This document shows, piece by piece, positions 1-12,332 of a DNA stretch of 64,000 nucleotides. The notes beneath the pieces are model-generated. The model did not search any database. It was not told the origin of the DNA and saw only the letters and a list, made by a program, of their open reading frames with translations. The first letter of the stretch is position 1. Each line of letters begins with the position of its first letter. The stretch comes from Amphirosellinia nigrospora (Eukaryota; Ascomycota; Sordariomycetes; Xylariales; Xylariaceae): contig SCHM01000006.1 in NCBI GenBank assembly GCA_004123355.1, forward strand, positions 744,001 through 808,000. Direction: 5' to 3'. The position numbers were made by a program, and so were the translations under genes.

Positions 1-1205
1 TTATAATGAGCAACCCAACAAGTGAGATCACCACTGCACGCGCCCAAAAGGGATGCTCACCCTCAAACGGATGCACCTCGCCCTCGATCCTGAATCGCGA
101 ATACAACAATCCCAGCTTCTCGGGCGTGACGATCACTCCGCCCCGGGGCGAGAATTCCTCAGCCTAGATAGCACGCGCGCGTTAGGTCAGTCTCCGCCTG
201 GGCTCCCGAAGCGCGATATGATTCGATTAAGGAGGGTAGGAAGAAAGTGCTAAAATCATACCAAACAACGTGCCAGCCCCCTGAGCACTTGGCCCAACCT
301 GGCCGTGGCAAAGCCATTTCCGTCAAATAGCACTCCCCACTCGGAGACAGGCTCGCCGGCCGAGCTTGACACGCGGCGATACATAGACCAAGGGTCTTCT
401 TGGCCGGAGCTGAGGCTGGTCCTGGAATAGGGTTACGGGAGAGCATCACATTATCGCTGAATCTGACCCCTGGTTTCGGAGGCTCAGGTTTCGCAGCCGT
501 GGTGGGAGGCACTAGAGAGAGTGGTGGCGCAGAGGTAGAGGTAGTAGATGAAGGAGAGGGGGAGGGCGTGGGCGTGGCGTGGGCGTGGGCGTGCGTGTGG
601 TGGAGGTGCGGTCCGAGCCGCTACCCGGCACCGTCGTCGTTGGCGAGTATGATCCGTCATCACTCCCGCCATGCGTTGACTTGGCGGGAGTGTCGGCATG
701 CGAGGACCCCTTCTCCTGGCCGTTGGCTCCGACGTTAGTGCCTATACGACTGGCGCCACCGTCGTCACTCGCAGGCTTTCGGGAGCCATCTCTAGGCGTA
801 TAGGCGCCGAGGACTATATCCGGCGTGTCAGGTCACCCGTCGGAAGAGGATATGGTGGTATTAAGCTTATACTCTGCCCGATAAGCTAGGCAGCTACTTA
901 CATTCCTGTCTGATAACCTTTCTAATCTCGTCCATGAGATCATTAGAAAATTCTCTAGGGCCTAGAGATGGTCGTAGATTAGGAATCTGCACCGAGACAG
1001 TCGTGTCGGCCTGTTTCCCAATTCCATGGACCTGTGATGGCCCATTCTGTATATAATGATCCGAGTTTTCGGCGATAGATGAAGTTGCTGAGCTAGTTGA
1101 CAGATTACGGGACGCGGTGGCATTCCCCATGCGAGTCTCGGAGGAGTTGGGTAGTGCTCCTCCCGACTCCAACTGAGCTTGGTGTTGAGACTTTCCGTCA
1201 GTCAT
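1..1205 (-). CDS. DUF7514-like protein, 3' end beyond the left edge
   Basis: Minus-strand gene starting at the ATG at 1205 (MTDGKSQHQ). Introns fit at 814-901 (CTGAC branch, TATAG acceptor) and 164-261, and a third donor at 60 opens an intron that leaves the window. The first part is low-complexity, rich in Ser, Thr, Pro and Asp. It leads into a conserved block, SEWGVLFDGNGFATARLGQ then VLRGL, followed after an intron by VIVTPEKLGLLYSRFRIEGE. I recall this WG-LFD / RLGQ-LRGLA / VVTPEK pattern from the fungal DUF7514 family, whose function is unknown. Two reading-frame jumps are needed, one in the G-rich run near 555-567 and one near 385-395. Each fits a single missing base, as seen in many neighbours. 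The gene assignment is good; the family name is from memory. Confidence 0.6.
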
Positions 1206-2447
1206 TTTGTGTCTCGGTCAAATCAACTAGAACGACTTCCATGTCACGATGGTATATTTGTGAAGAATCAACCTTAGCAAATTAACCCCTTTAAATGGCC
1301 CAGAGCATCAATCACGACCGGCTCATGTTTATGAACTACGGTCTGGGCAGCAATGTATCGGAGGGTGACCCCACGGTAGCATAATAAGCCGTCAACGACT
1401 TCAGGCAGCATCTCTCCCTCCCAGTGGCACGGAATTTGACTTTGGTACAACGGCTGTAGCCCGAGTTGGGCGAATGGCATGACCTCTGCGACATCGTTGC
1501 TACACCTATCAGCCCGTGGTAAGTAGCAGTGGTGAGTAGTAGCCGGGCGATGGAGATGCCTGTCCGCCTGCAAGCAGCCGTCTTGCAGGAACATAATCCC
1601 TGCTTTTCCAGCTTGTGTTGTCGGGAAAGACGCATCTACCCTCAGACCCTTACCTTACGGCCCAAGATTTGCACTTTTCGGAGCAACAACTACCATTTGT
1701 AATCTGACAAACCAGGATCATCCAGCCTATAGGGGATTTGTTAACCCTCTAGAACATCATCGGCCTGCATTGCAGAAAATGACTTTAGGCTTCAGCAATA
1801 CTTGGGGGAGCGTATTTGTCGCCACACATTTTTAGTATCATCGCGCATGATCGCATTTCATTGTCAGCAAACCTATTGCTATGTGGGTGGCCTGATCCGC
1901 AGACAACTTGCGAGTAACCATCGGGTAACAACCCGCGACAGACCCAGATCCTTCTTACCACAATTCCCATGTCCGTCCTCCTGTAAACATCAAGACGGTC
2001 GTTCGTAAACGGAAGAACTGTGCTCAACGACGCATCTAAGAAATCTCAAGAAACTGCTAGGATTTATTTACTGCAGATACAGTTGAAGCTCCCGCCGGAC
2101 AATGATGCGCTTACTACAGATCAATACCCACCCACAAAGTCGATATCGGATTGCTCCCCCGCGCCTTACATCTCATCAGGACTATCAGAATCGTGAGCGG
2201 CTTCTGTTCCATCCTCAGGTCTGATGGCGAAGGAGTTGCCGGGGAATACTTTGCGGTTGTCCTTAATCGACGTTAGCTTATCGTACCAATAGGAAGTCTT
2301 CAGAAGAGCTTACTCCCTTATACCACTTGTCATTATTCCCCTTTCGAGGCTTCTGGTTTTCTTTAATTTGATTGCAACCATTTGGATTGACGGGTCTTGC
2401 GGGTTTCTTCGCAGTAGCTAACGCCCTCCCTCCGTCTCCCACGGCGC
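1206..2447. other. Intergenic, no supported gene
   Basis: Between the DUF7514-like start and the STC1-like stop. It contains only short overlapping open stretches in several frames (for example minus 1274-1635) with no conserved motif or convincing splice pattern. It probably holds the promoter and leader of the gene starting at 1205 and the trailer of the one ending at 2448. Confidence 0.5.
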
Positions 2448-3549
2448 TCACTTGTCGTGGGGTTGATGGAGCTGTTGGAACCGGCTAGATAGGGCCTGAG
2501 TATTCTCACCCATGCCCATAGACCGGCTATCCTGGTTTTTCAGAGTCTGGTGGCCTATGTCAAGCGCAGAGGCCAATATCGTGAGTTGACCAACGTCAAA
2601 CGGTGTGGTGGCCGCCGATAGAGACGCAGTACTGCTTGCTGTGGCCGTATAGCCTTGTGAATTAGAAGGATATCGTCCTGGCTTAGATGTGATGGCGACA
2701 TTGGCGAAGGACCGTCCGCCCTGCGTAGCAATAGGCTGCATAACAGAACCAGAATCGCTTCTACCATCAGTAGTGTCATCGTTCCACAAGGAAATCTGCA
2801 TATCATTTGTGGTTGACACTGCATCCGTTGTGAGATCCTACACAACACCGTCAGCTTTTATAGCCCAGACAATATTATCGTGGCTACACACTTCACTGGC
2901 AACTTCATCATCGCCGTACCCCTCAAGACGATCAACAAAACTTGTAACAAGCGTTGGCTGATCATAAGCGAAGGCCCCGTCATCATCTTCATCATCTTCA
3001 TCATCTTCTTCATCAAAAGACGATGGCCCTCGTGCGAAACCTTCATTGTCTCTGACGCCTTCATCTCCATGGTGCGCAGAGAGGTCATTCGGCACGTCGG
3101 CGGCGGACTCAGTGCCGTCGAAATTGAGTCTCCATTCGGTACAAGTGATACACCACTGAATTCATGTAGTCAGCTACCATAGCTTTCATGGCAAACTACG
3201 ACAGGATGCTCACTTACTGGCTCTAGGTTGTTACGTTGGGCCTTGCTGAATTGTCCTACGACCTTGACGCGGTCACAAGGACCGTGGCATCGAATTTCTC
3301 GGTCCTCATTGTTGTGATCTTTGCAAGAGAGGCCAATGCTGTCCGGGGTAACCTCATTTCTTCGGTCGTTCCTCTTCTTGTTGTACCATTTCTGAAGCTG
3401 ACTCTTGGAGAATGCAGCCGGCGTCTTGTTCTGCCCACATACTCTGCATCGAAAGCTAATGAAGAGGTGAGTGCTAGTGATATCCAGAATAGGGAGCGGA
3501 CTTACGTGCGCGGTAGAAAAGCTCCACCAGCGGGGTTGCGAGAAGCCAT
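2448..3549 (-). CDS. stc1: Stc1-domain protein (RNAi-heterochromatin adaptor family)
   Basis: Four exons: 3549-3506, 3455-3218, 3155-2892 and 2837-2448; introns of 50, 62 and 54 bp. All phases agree and give 311 residues without a frame break. Residues about 15-100 hold the Stc1 zinc-binding domain: CRVCG, then FSKSQLQKWYNKKR, CKDH, CHGPC, GQFSKAQRNN and finally WCITC. In fission yeast Stc1 is a tandem zinc-finger, LIM-like adaptor that links Argonaute (RITS) to the Clr4 methyltransferase complex at pericentromeric repeats. The C-terminal half here is not conserved to my eye: an Asp/Glu-rich stretch (about 135-150, from a GAT/GAA repeat), then Ser/Thr/Gln-rich sequence. The third intron contains an in-frame TAG, so an intronless reading would end early. 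Domain call is strong; a true Stc1 function in this fungus is inferred. Confidence 0.82.
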
Positions 3550-6500
3550 CTTCTAAGTTGTCGACGTTGCTTAGGGAAAGGCCGAAGTCCTGGGAGAAGT
3601 TAGAGCAGAGAACTGACTTCAGCGCGCAACAATAGTGTGGGGACGTGGAGGAAAGGGTTTAATAAATTCAGGAATAGACCACCTGGTGAGTGCGTGTGAT
3701 GATGCTCAAGAGCAGATATTAACCTGGTTTCTTAGGGAACGGACGACCAGCGGACTCATTCATACCTTGTGTGCTGCGTCACTGTCGTGAGGCTATGGCG
3801 TTGCTGGGGATGTCAAGCGGTGATCCCAAGCAGCAACCCGAAGAAGCTCGACAATATCGAAAATTGTAGGAACTGGGAGTGCTACCTCAAGTTTGGAGCC
3901 TGTCTGCGTAGCAGAGGGCTTGGGGGCCAATGATCTCTATCTGCGTAGCTGTTAATGTTCAGAGAGGATGCGGATAGGAATAAAGCAGGTAGGAAGTTGG
4001 CCGATAGAAAACGATAGGCCTGCCTACATGTACTGTACTGGGTCGAAAGGTAACCTAATGTAGGTACTTACCCAGTCTGCGAATTTCTGGCCCTTTGGTG
4101 CCTTGGGTGGGCAGCTTAACAAGTCAAACCGCCTTAGGGATGCTGTGTTCAGAGAAGGGACTGCAGGTGCAAGGAGACTGCCCGCTAGGTACCTACTTAT
4201 ATACGTAGGTAAGTTAGGTATGTCTGTGTGTTTGTACCTACCTAGGTATGCTGATGCCTTACCTAGGTAGGTACACATGCTGCTGTTGTAGGATAGAACC
4301 CGAGACGAACTCAAAATAGAAGGCGCCCAAGCAGATGTAAATTATGGCAGGTGCTCGAGGGTAAGGTGCTTAGGTATTAACTAACACTAGCAACACATGC
4401 GCCCTGCCTGCTGTTGAACTTAGACACTGGATCGAATTAGGTACTCTCTTTTAATTGTTATACCTAGATAGCCACACTTTTCAGTTGGCAGGTACCTCAA
4501 CTTTATATGTAGCCAACCTGAGTTCAAATATTAGAGGCACCTAAAATGATAGGAACATGCCAACAAAGGCAGACCAGACATATACCTTGGGAATTGCAGC
4601 TCGTTAGCTAAAGCTAAGGTAATTAGCCTTGAATAAAGGCACACCTAGTTGTTTGCAGTTTTACCTGCCTACCCAGTATGCAGTCGATCTATCAAGGTTG
4701 CAGCTGCAGAAACTACAATTGTCTAAAAGACCAAACATAAATCTGAGTCTTGGATAATAGGTATGGTATTAAGTTTGCTTTCAATCTCTGGCCTAACACT
4801 GATGGTATTGTTAGCCTTTATATCTGAATAGTTTCTATGACTACCCGCAGATGTGACATAACTTCAATCAAACAATATTGCCTCCTCTTCATTCTGCAAC
4901 GTAGTGAGTGCGCTGTTCTGTACTGCTAACAACCTTATGCTGGTTGATAGGAACCTTTTCATTTTTTCATTGTTTTTAATTCCCTATGCTATTGTGTAGC
5001 AATCTTGCTACACAAATGCGACGGACTTAAAAAAGAAGCTCGTAAAATTGGGTTCCCGATGCCTTAGGTACTTCGAAACTACCTAAGGTCATGATATTCT
5101 AAGTAGAAATGACTGATTGCTCATGGTACAGACAGACATCATCAGTTTGGCCCGCTTCAAGCAACTGCAAATGCACAGTATATAGAAGGAGATTTAAGTC
5201 CTTAAGAGCTATGTATCGCATTTGAACATCTACAACTTCGTTAGCGACTATGTCTTGCTAAGCTTCATCCAAATGTGGCGAGAAACATGCTATCTATGTC
5301 TCTCCGTAATAGCTAATCGGATGCCACATATTCTCGTATTAACCAAGGCTCTCGCATACGAGCCTGAGCCCCTTCATTCTTAGGATGTTGCTGGTTAGGC
5401 GTGAGATACTGTAGTACCGCGAGCAATTGACGAGGCATCTAGCGGCTGTCTGGAGCTCATACGCACGAACAGTTTGCCCAGACCAACTACACACAGTTGA
5501 GGTCATGTGTTGACTAACTCCGAGTCGCTAAGTCTACTATGCGAGTCAGTCTTGAGGTGTCTTCTACCATAACTTGGAATGAGGTCAGCCTAAGCACTTT
5601 ATTAGCGAGTCAGCAACATGCAAGCAAACGAAATCCTCCTTTTGTCAGTTTTTTAGCTGCTTCCCTCTCTTATTTTGCCAAGGCTGTTTCACACTTGGCC
5701 CACCAGGCAGCCAGATGCCGGATTTATAGAGGGGAAAAGCCCAAGCGCCTACCAAGCGCCTCAAAAAAACCATGCTTCAAAGTTTTCTAGAAGCCTGCTG
5801 ACAGAAGCAGGCCCAGGAGTGGATTGTTGATCTCGTGGGACGAGTTGGAGAACCCTTGCGTAGGTACACTATGTCGTGTAGTGTAGTGTACGTAGTGTAG
5901 TGTATATGTAGTGTAGGAGGCGAGATTCATGCAAGGAAAACTAACCCCGCGACCTGTTAGCCCTGGCTTTAGGTATATACATAACGGGTCGGGCTGCCAT
6001 GCCATCTGAGCTGGATCGAATATGATCGGGCGCCGACCGACTATAGTGGGTTCGGAGTCATGCGTAGCCAATTATCCAAAGTGATGCATAGTGTAATCCG
6101 GTCAGAACCATTTCCCAGTTCATGCGCGCGCGAGACGCGGTTCCTTACCAGGAGGCCTGTTGTGTTTCGCATTTTGGAAGGGATGTCCCTGCTTTAATCA
6201 CTTCGCACCACTAATAGTGAGAACCAATCTTTGACTACAACAGAGCGGGTAGCAAAACATGGAGGTTGTGGAGGAGACGTTACTGAGGAGCAAATAATGC
6301 TAGATAGATAGGAAACGTGTACTGTGCTTACTAATATACCATATAGTAACTAATTAGTGCTGATGTGTTAAAGATGTTGATTGATGATGAGAGTGAATTG
6401 CATATAAGACAAGCCTGAATCAGTACCTATATAGTACCTAATGTAGAGGTCCCTTGAGATCAGCACGGCTCTATACAAGCCTTCATGCAAGGCCCAGGTA

Positions 6501-9500
6501 CAGCCGCTCAAAGGCGTCCATATCGATTATGGCAGCCAGCTTGGGTTGCATTTACGAGGTATTTAGTTAAGTGTGTGCAGCCTTGACAGCACGAGCCCGG
6601 GATAGTAAAGGCTGATGCTTTAAGAGTCATCAACTTCTGTCTATTCTCGGAGAAAACATTCAGTAATAGGTAGGCGAATCCGCGGTCAAGTCAACCCCAT
6701 CTATGGTTCACCACGTCACCGTTGGCGGTCAATGGTACCTACTTGCAGAGCAACTGCTTCCGACAAATTCCTCATCCACCAAAGAGCATCCTAAGAAAAC
6801 TTGACGGAAAGACATGCCCATAAAATATGCGGTAGAGACACTAGTAGGTAGTTTGTACGAATCAATGGAGCGTGTCACACACGGTTTGCCGACTGCCCCC
6901 TTTTCTTTGTCCAATGCCCGTTGCTCACTCGTTGGATGTGACGAAGATAAGGGTCTCTGAGGAGGAATGCAAATGCTTTATATAGGTTCTTTAGATATGC
7001 CTATGCAATAGATCGCATGATTATAAGAGGCCAATTTTTGAGGGAATTTGTGCCAACCACACGGCACGGGCAAACACAACCATTCATCCTTCTCCCTAGA
7101 AAGGCATCAGATACGCCAAGATACGCTGGGACAAGTCAACAATTATCGGGTCTTGATGAACAGAAAAACAACCTCGCTTGTCTAGAGGGGGTAATTCATC
7201 TGGCAATCTATCCCACTAGTGTAAGTCTTTGTCCCAGTTCCCAGTTCCTAGGACAGTACACTACTGCCTAGGAATACGGCAGTTTGGCTTTTGCTAATGC
7301 TCCGTTTGTGTGCCGGAATGGTTAGCCCTTTCCTTCGTGCTTAATAAGTAAGAAACCCATCACCCGTCAACCCGTGATTCGCCAGGCCAGCTCGTCGCGG
7401 ATACGCGGTACCGCACGTCGCTTGAGCTGACGCACTTTGGGGCCGTCGCATTGGTAGAATCGCCACTGGCGTGTGTTGGCATTGACGAAACGGGACGATC
7501 CACGCCAAGCTCGAACCCCAAACAGGCAACGCGTATGTTTACGTTTCTCCTTATTCCTGTGTTGAGGGTGCTCGGCTCCCGGACTTGTTGTTTTGCAATG
7601 AAGAAACCTGATCTTCATGCCATTCGACGTGGTTTGGCTCCCTAGATCTGCCCTAGATACCATAGTCAGAATCAATAAACTGCGGAACGCGAAACAGCGC
7701 CACGGGGATTCTTTTCCGCAAAGGGACACTGCGTTATACTTGGGTTGGTGCACGTCAAATCTTACTAAGTAGCTATCCCAAAATAGTGATCTTGTCGAAA
7801 CCCGATGGTTGGGAGGTATTCACAGTGCGCAATGGGATCATACACTATATGTCTTTGTAGCGGCTGCTCCGGACAATTAGGTACAGTATGTTGTGCGCCC
7901 CTTGCTTCCCATCGAGACCCTGATTCATTACCAGCTAACTTTTTGTCTGCTACACATAAAACGTGGGTTGTTCTACAACAAAAATCCATCAATAGTAAAA
8001 TGGATACCGGCTAAGGAGTAGAACGTTTTTGTGTAATGACCAGCCTCCCTCCAACTTCCACCCATCTACAAGGATCATACCGAATGCGAAAAGTCAAGGC
8101 CAAGAAAATGGCTGGTATCTAGTATAGTGCCCATTGAAAGAAATATTTGAGCAACAAAATTGGGACCTATTTGCCATTCGTGTAGTGAATAGTGTACTAT
8201 AGTAATAGTAGGGAGACGTTTGACGGGACAAATAGCACCAGCCCCCTTGGCCTGAGAATCTTCTGGGCAAGAATGGACATTTCCAATTGGATGACAGTTA
8301 CCACCTACTGTATGTAATATACACATGTGCACTGGCTACCGCACAATGCCGCACAATGGCACAACAACAACCCTAATGACTTCCAGGTTCCAGGGTGATT
8401 TTGATCATGCTGGTCCACCTAAATGGAACCATCCCACTCGCCCGCTAAAAATGAATAGGAGTTAAGCACGTTAAGCACTTACTGTAAGCAGGTACAGAGT
8501 TACCATCCCCAAGCTAAGCTGTACCTGAAGATCTGCAGGAGAGATATGCAGATCTATTGTACCAGCAGAGGTCTCGACGACACCCCCTCGACTAAAGCTA
8601 CCCATACCAAATCAAGCCAGTCGACACTATCATTCACTAAAGCTGTATCTGTTGCCTGTTCCGCAATGGCGTCGTGTAATTGTTGGGACGGATAGTTAAT
8701 TAATTGATTCGACCCCTCTAAACTCGTTCTACAGGTATACCAGCCAGGCGAAAGTCGAAGGGCCACAGCGAACCTCGGAGTGAATGTCAGGGTGGTGTGT
8801 ACCTGCTTCGCGTGTACCTACCCACAACATCCCCAGCGCACGGTTTTCACAGGCTCTCCCTTTCCCCAGTCCAGTTCGCTCGCTCTTCAATACACTGCTG
8901 CTCCCGTCTGTCGTCTCACCTCATCTTTCCCCAAACTGAATTTACAGTATTCCCACACGCGCGCTCAATCACGGAGCTGGACCAACGACGCCTCAGTATT
9001 CTTCGCTGCCCAGTCCCGAACAGAATTCTTGGTCCACTCCAAGAGAGGCCGTCGTGAGCATGCACTTTGCCCTTTCTTCTTTTTGTACTTGTTCATTTGA
9101 AACTCGACGCTACTTTCATCATCAGACAAGGGCTCTTTTTCCTTCGCCGCCCACAGTAGTGTACACTGGCACACACACCCAGCAAGCATAAGGTACCCGG
9201 CATCCAGCAAACCCTGGCTAGACAGACGACATCCACCGCGCGCATGAGCGACGAGGACTTAAATAATTTCCCGCCATCACCGTTTAAACTAAGCAGCAAA
9301 GCACGCTGCACACACTACAGTACACTACAGGCACTACCAGCCTTCCACTCCTTTTCCTACCCCTCGCTCGTGGCATAATTTCTTTCTGTCCCGCTAGATT
9401 AAAATCAGTCATTCCCTTTTCGACCAGCATCTAATAGGCTAGTGGGCAAGGCCTTCATTTCCAGCACTCGAGGCAATCTACCAGCTCCCCTTGGACCCGC

Positions 9501-9911
9501 TGCCCCAACTCGGTGGTTCCATCGCCTCCCTGCCCCTTCATCATCATAGTCCAGCTTTCAATCCGCTTCTTGTTCGTGGCTTGTTCTCATCTTCAATCTC
9601 TATTCTCGAGTTTGTTGTGTCTTGCTTAGTCTTGATATTCTATCGTGTTGACCTCCCTCCTCCGTCGGCCCGTACCGCCTGCATACGCTCCCTGCGTTGA
9701 ATCAAGGACCATCCCTGGAAACGACCAACGTGGTATAACAATACCGAACTGAATGAACCAGCACAAATCCATGGCTCTAGTATAGAGCAAGTTGATTTCA
9801 AATTGGAACTTTGTCGGAGGAACTAGTTGCATACAATACGCGGATATAGGTCGATCATCGCATCTCGAAGGTCGTGCAGTGTGTTAACCGCTCTTTTTCA
9901 ACTAATTCAAA
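3550..9911. other. Gene-poor 6.4-kb interval
   Basis: I find no supportable gene. Open stretches are short, overlap in several frames and lack domain signatures. The interval holds TAGGTA/TACCTA-type tracts (about 4187-4277 is densest), a GTAGT-type short repeat at about 5872-5916, and AT-rich sequence. The last kilobase (about 8800-9911) is pyrimidine-rich on the plus strand and looks like promoter and long leader for the kinase at 9912. A minus-strand open stretch at 7367-7753 is basic and Arg-rich; I could not link it to a family. Confidence 0.45.
4187..4277. repeat. TAGGTA/TACCTA tract
   Basis: A cluster of TAGGTA and its complement in both orientations (for example cctacctaggta, acctaggtaggtac). 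Similar clusters recur at several intergenic sites in the window. Confidence 0.8.
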
Positions 9912-12332
9912 ATGACTGTCGCACACGATCTGGCCCATCGGCAGTCTTCGACCCCTCAGGGGAGTGCGCCAATGGCCCTCGGAGACCGCTTTGAAGTATT
10001 AAAAGATATTGGCGATGGTAGTTTTGGGAGTGTTTGTTTAGCAAGAGTACGGACAGCTGGTGCCAATGTTGCCCGTCGCGGGACAGTGGTAGGTATCGAG
10101 CCCAGCATTTGGACCGGCTGTAACTGACCAATCTGCACTAGATTGCCATCAAGACGATGAAGAAAACGTTCGAATCCTTCACGCCTTGCCTAGAGTTACG
10201 AGAAGTTGTATTTCTCCGAACACTGCCGCCGCATACTCACCTAGTTCCTGCATTGGACATTTTTCTCGACCCCTACACTAAGAAGCTCCACATATGCATG
10301 GAGTACATGGAAGGAAACTTATACCAACTCATGAAAGCTCGCGACCATAAATGCCTTGACAATGCGAGTGTCAAGAGTATACTCTTCCAGATTATGCAGG
10401 GGTTGGAACACATTCACGCCCACCACTTTTTCATCGCGATATCAAACCCGAAAACATTCTCGTGACGACATCTGGCCACCAGGACTCAAGCAATTCGTTC
10501 AGGCGATACTCGGCACTCATGACACCCCCTCGACACCACCTACTTACTCAGTGAAGATTGCGGATTTTGGCTTGGCGCGTGAGACGCATTCGAAGTTACC
10601 ATACACGACATATGTATCAACTAGATGGTATCGTGCTCCAGAGGTTCTCCTGCGTGCTGGTGAATACTCAGCTCCAGTAGATATCTGGGCGGTGGGTGCC
10701 ATGGCTGTTGAAGTAGCGACATTAAAGCCTTTGTTCCCAGGGGGTAACGAGGTTGACCAAGTCTGGAGAGTCTGTGAAATTATGGGCAGCCCAGGCAACT
10801 GGTATAACAAGGCGGGGGCTCGAGTAGGTGGCGGGGATTGGAAAGAGGGAACTCGGCTTGCCAGTAAACTTGGATTCTCATTCCCGAAGATGGCACCTCA
10901 CGCTATGGATACAATTCTTCAGTCACCGCAATGGCCAGCTTCGCTCAGTCAGTTTGTCACTTGGTGTCTGATGTGGGATCCGAAACACCGGCCGACATCA
11001 ACTCAAGCGTTGGCCCATGAATACTTCGTGGATGCGGTGGACCCGCTCAGGCCGAAGTCCTCTGCGTCGAAAATTCTCGGTCGAAAGCACTCTGATATTG
11101 CACGATCCAAGGACTTGAACTCGTCTACACCCACCTCATCAAAGCCGTCATGGTTCAGGAAGTCATTGATTGGTCGATCTGAAGTCGTCGAGGCACCGAG
11201 CGAGATGGCTGTGAAAGGTGTAGTCGGTCCACGGCCCTTGCCCGTTCAAGTCTCTGCTACCCCAGAAAGCCCTGCAACTAAAGCTCGCCCGAATGCAAGC
11301 AAACGCACTACATGGACTAACGGTCCATCAAATGTAGCGCCTATGCCAATTCTGCCGACTATTCGGCCTATTTCGCCGCTTTCTGATGCGGTTACTGCAC
11401 AAGCATCGAGCCGTACGCCGGGATACAATCACCCAATTGCCAACACGAGTCAACGCTCGATTGCCACTGAGAAGACGAGCAAAAAGATCAGTCGTCAGCT
11501 GTCTGTGGCGTCGAGTACAAATCACTACGCCGAAATGCACCGCCAACAAGCAGAGCGAGCTCTTAATGGTACAGGACTGGCCTCACCACCAAGCGCGCAA
11601 AAAGAAAGCTTTTTCTCCCATTTAAGGAAGCGCGCCAGAAGATTTTCTGGCAGGCACCAGACTCCTGTCTCGCCTTCCTTTGATGATGTTGAAGCGCAAG
11701 CAGGGTGTGGGCCGTGGTCAAGCAATAGGTCATCATTCATCGTCGAACAGAACCAGGCGACCAAAGTTGAAACATATGACTCATTAGATAAGACTGTCCG
11801 TGATGTGCCAATTATGACCGACAGCATTAGTACCCACGCAACCCCAATCCACACAACTGCCTCTAGTGGCAATCTAAAGCGACATCATTCACTCCCACAT
11901 CAGCAGCCTCGATCAGTCGACAATCTAATTGGGGCCGCACGCACACCCGGCCCAATTTCCAGTAGGACACGGAGAGCTCAAGGTGCCCACCTCGTTCAGG
12001 GAGATGCGTTAGACGAAGAAGAAGAGCTCCTCGATGAAGTTTTGCACTCGACTCATCGAGCCATGAAGCGCCTGGAGAAGGATGGGAAATACAACCTCAG
12101 ACAATCTGCGAGCAATCTCGGATTCTCAAATCCTTATCCTACCCCTTCTCCTTCAGCAAGCGGCAATATGGCTTTATTTGGTGATGTGCCTGAACCGATC
12201 ACGCCGAAACTAGATTTAAACCAACAAGCAGGGAGAGACACGGAACAGAAATGGCCGACGCCACCATATGAAGGAGGTGAATGGGCGTCTTCGGCAAATG
12301 CGAGCATCTGGGCGGCCGGAAACCGGTTGTAA
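9912..12332 (+). CDS. ime2: Ime2/MAK-type serine/threonine protein kinase
   Basis: A CDK-like CMGC kinase of the RCK family (Ime2 of yeast, Crk1 of Ustilago, MAK/ICK of animals), expected to phosphorylate Ser/Thr targets in meiotic or developmental control. Exon 1 is 9912-10088; the intron is 10089-10141 (53 bp). About 789 residues. Visible motifs: glycine loop IGDGSFGSV (33-41), AIK lysine (63), HRDIKPEN (about 157-164), DFG (about 201-203), a TTY activation motif before VSTRWYRAPE, and a long Ser/Pro-rich tail typical of the family. Two frame jumps lie in the kinase domain. One is at a run of five T (10427-10431) just before HRD, the other at a run of five C (10525-10529); each looks one base short. 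With those the domain is complete, so I read this as a live gene with sequence errors, though a real break cannot be excluded. Confidence 0.85.

Noticed and set aside
814-901. In-frame stop near the start of the DUF7514-like gene
   Set aside because: Explained by an 88-bp intron with a CTGAC branch and TATAG acceptor, with correct phase on both sides.
2838-2840. In-frame TAG in the STC1-like gene as a nonsense mutation
   Set aside because: It lies inside a well-formed 54-bp intron (GTGTGT donor, GCTGAC branch, TGTAG acceptor) that restores a continuous frame.
3550-9911. Degraded transposable element in the gene-poor interval
   Set aside because: AT-rich and gene-free, but I found no terminal repeats and no transposase or polymerase motifs in any frame.
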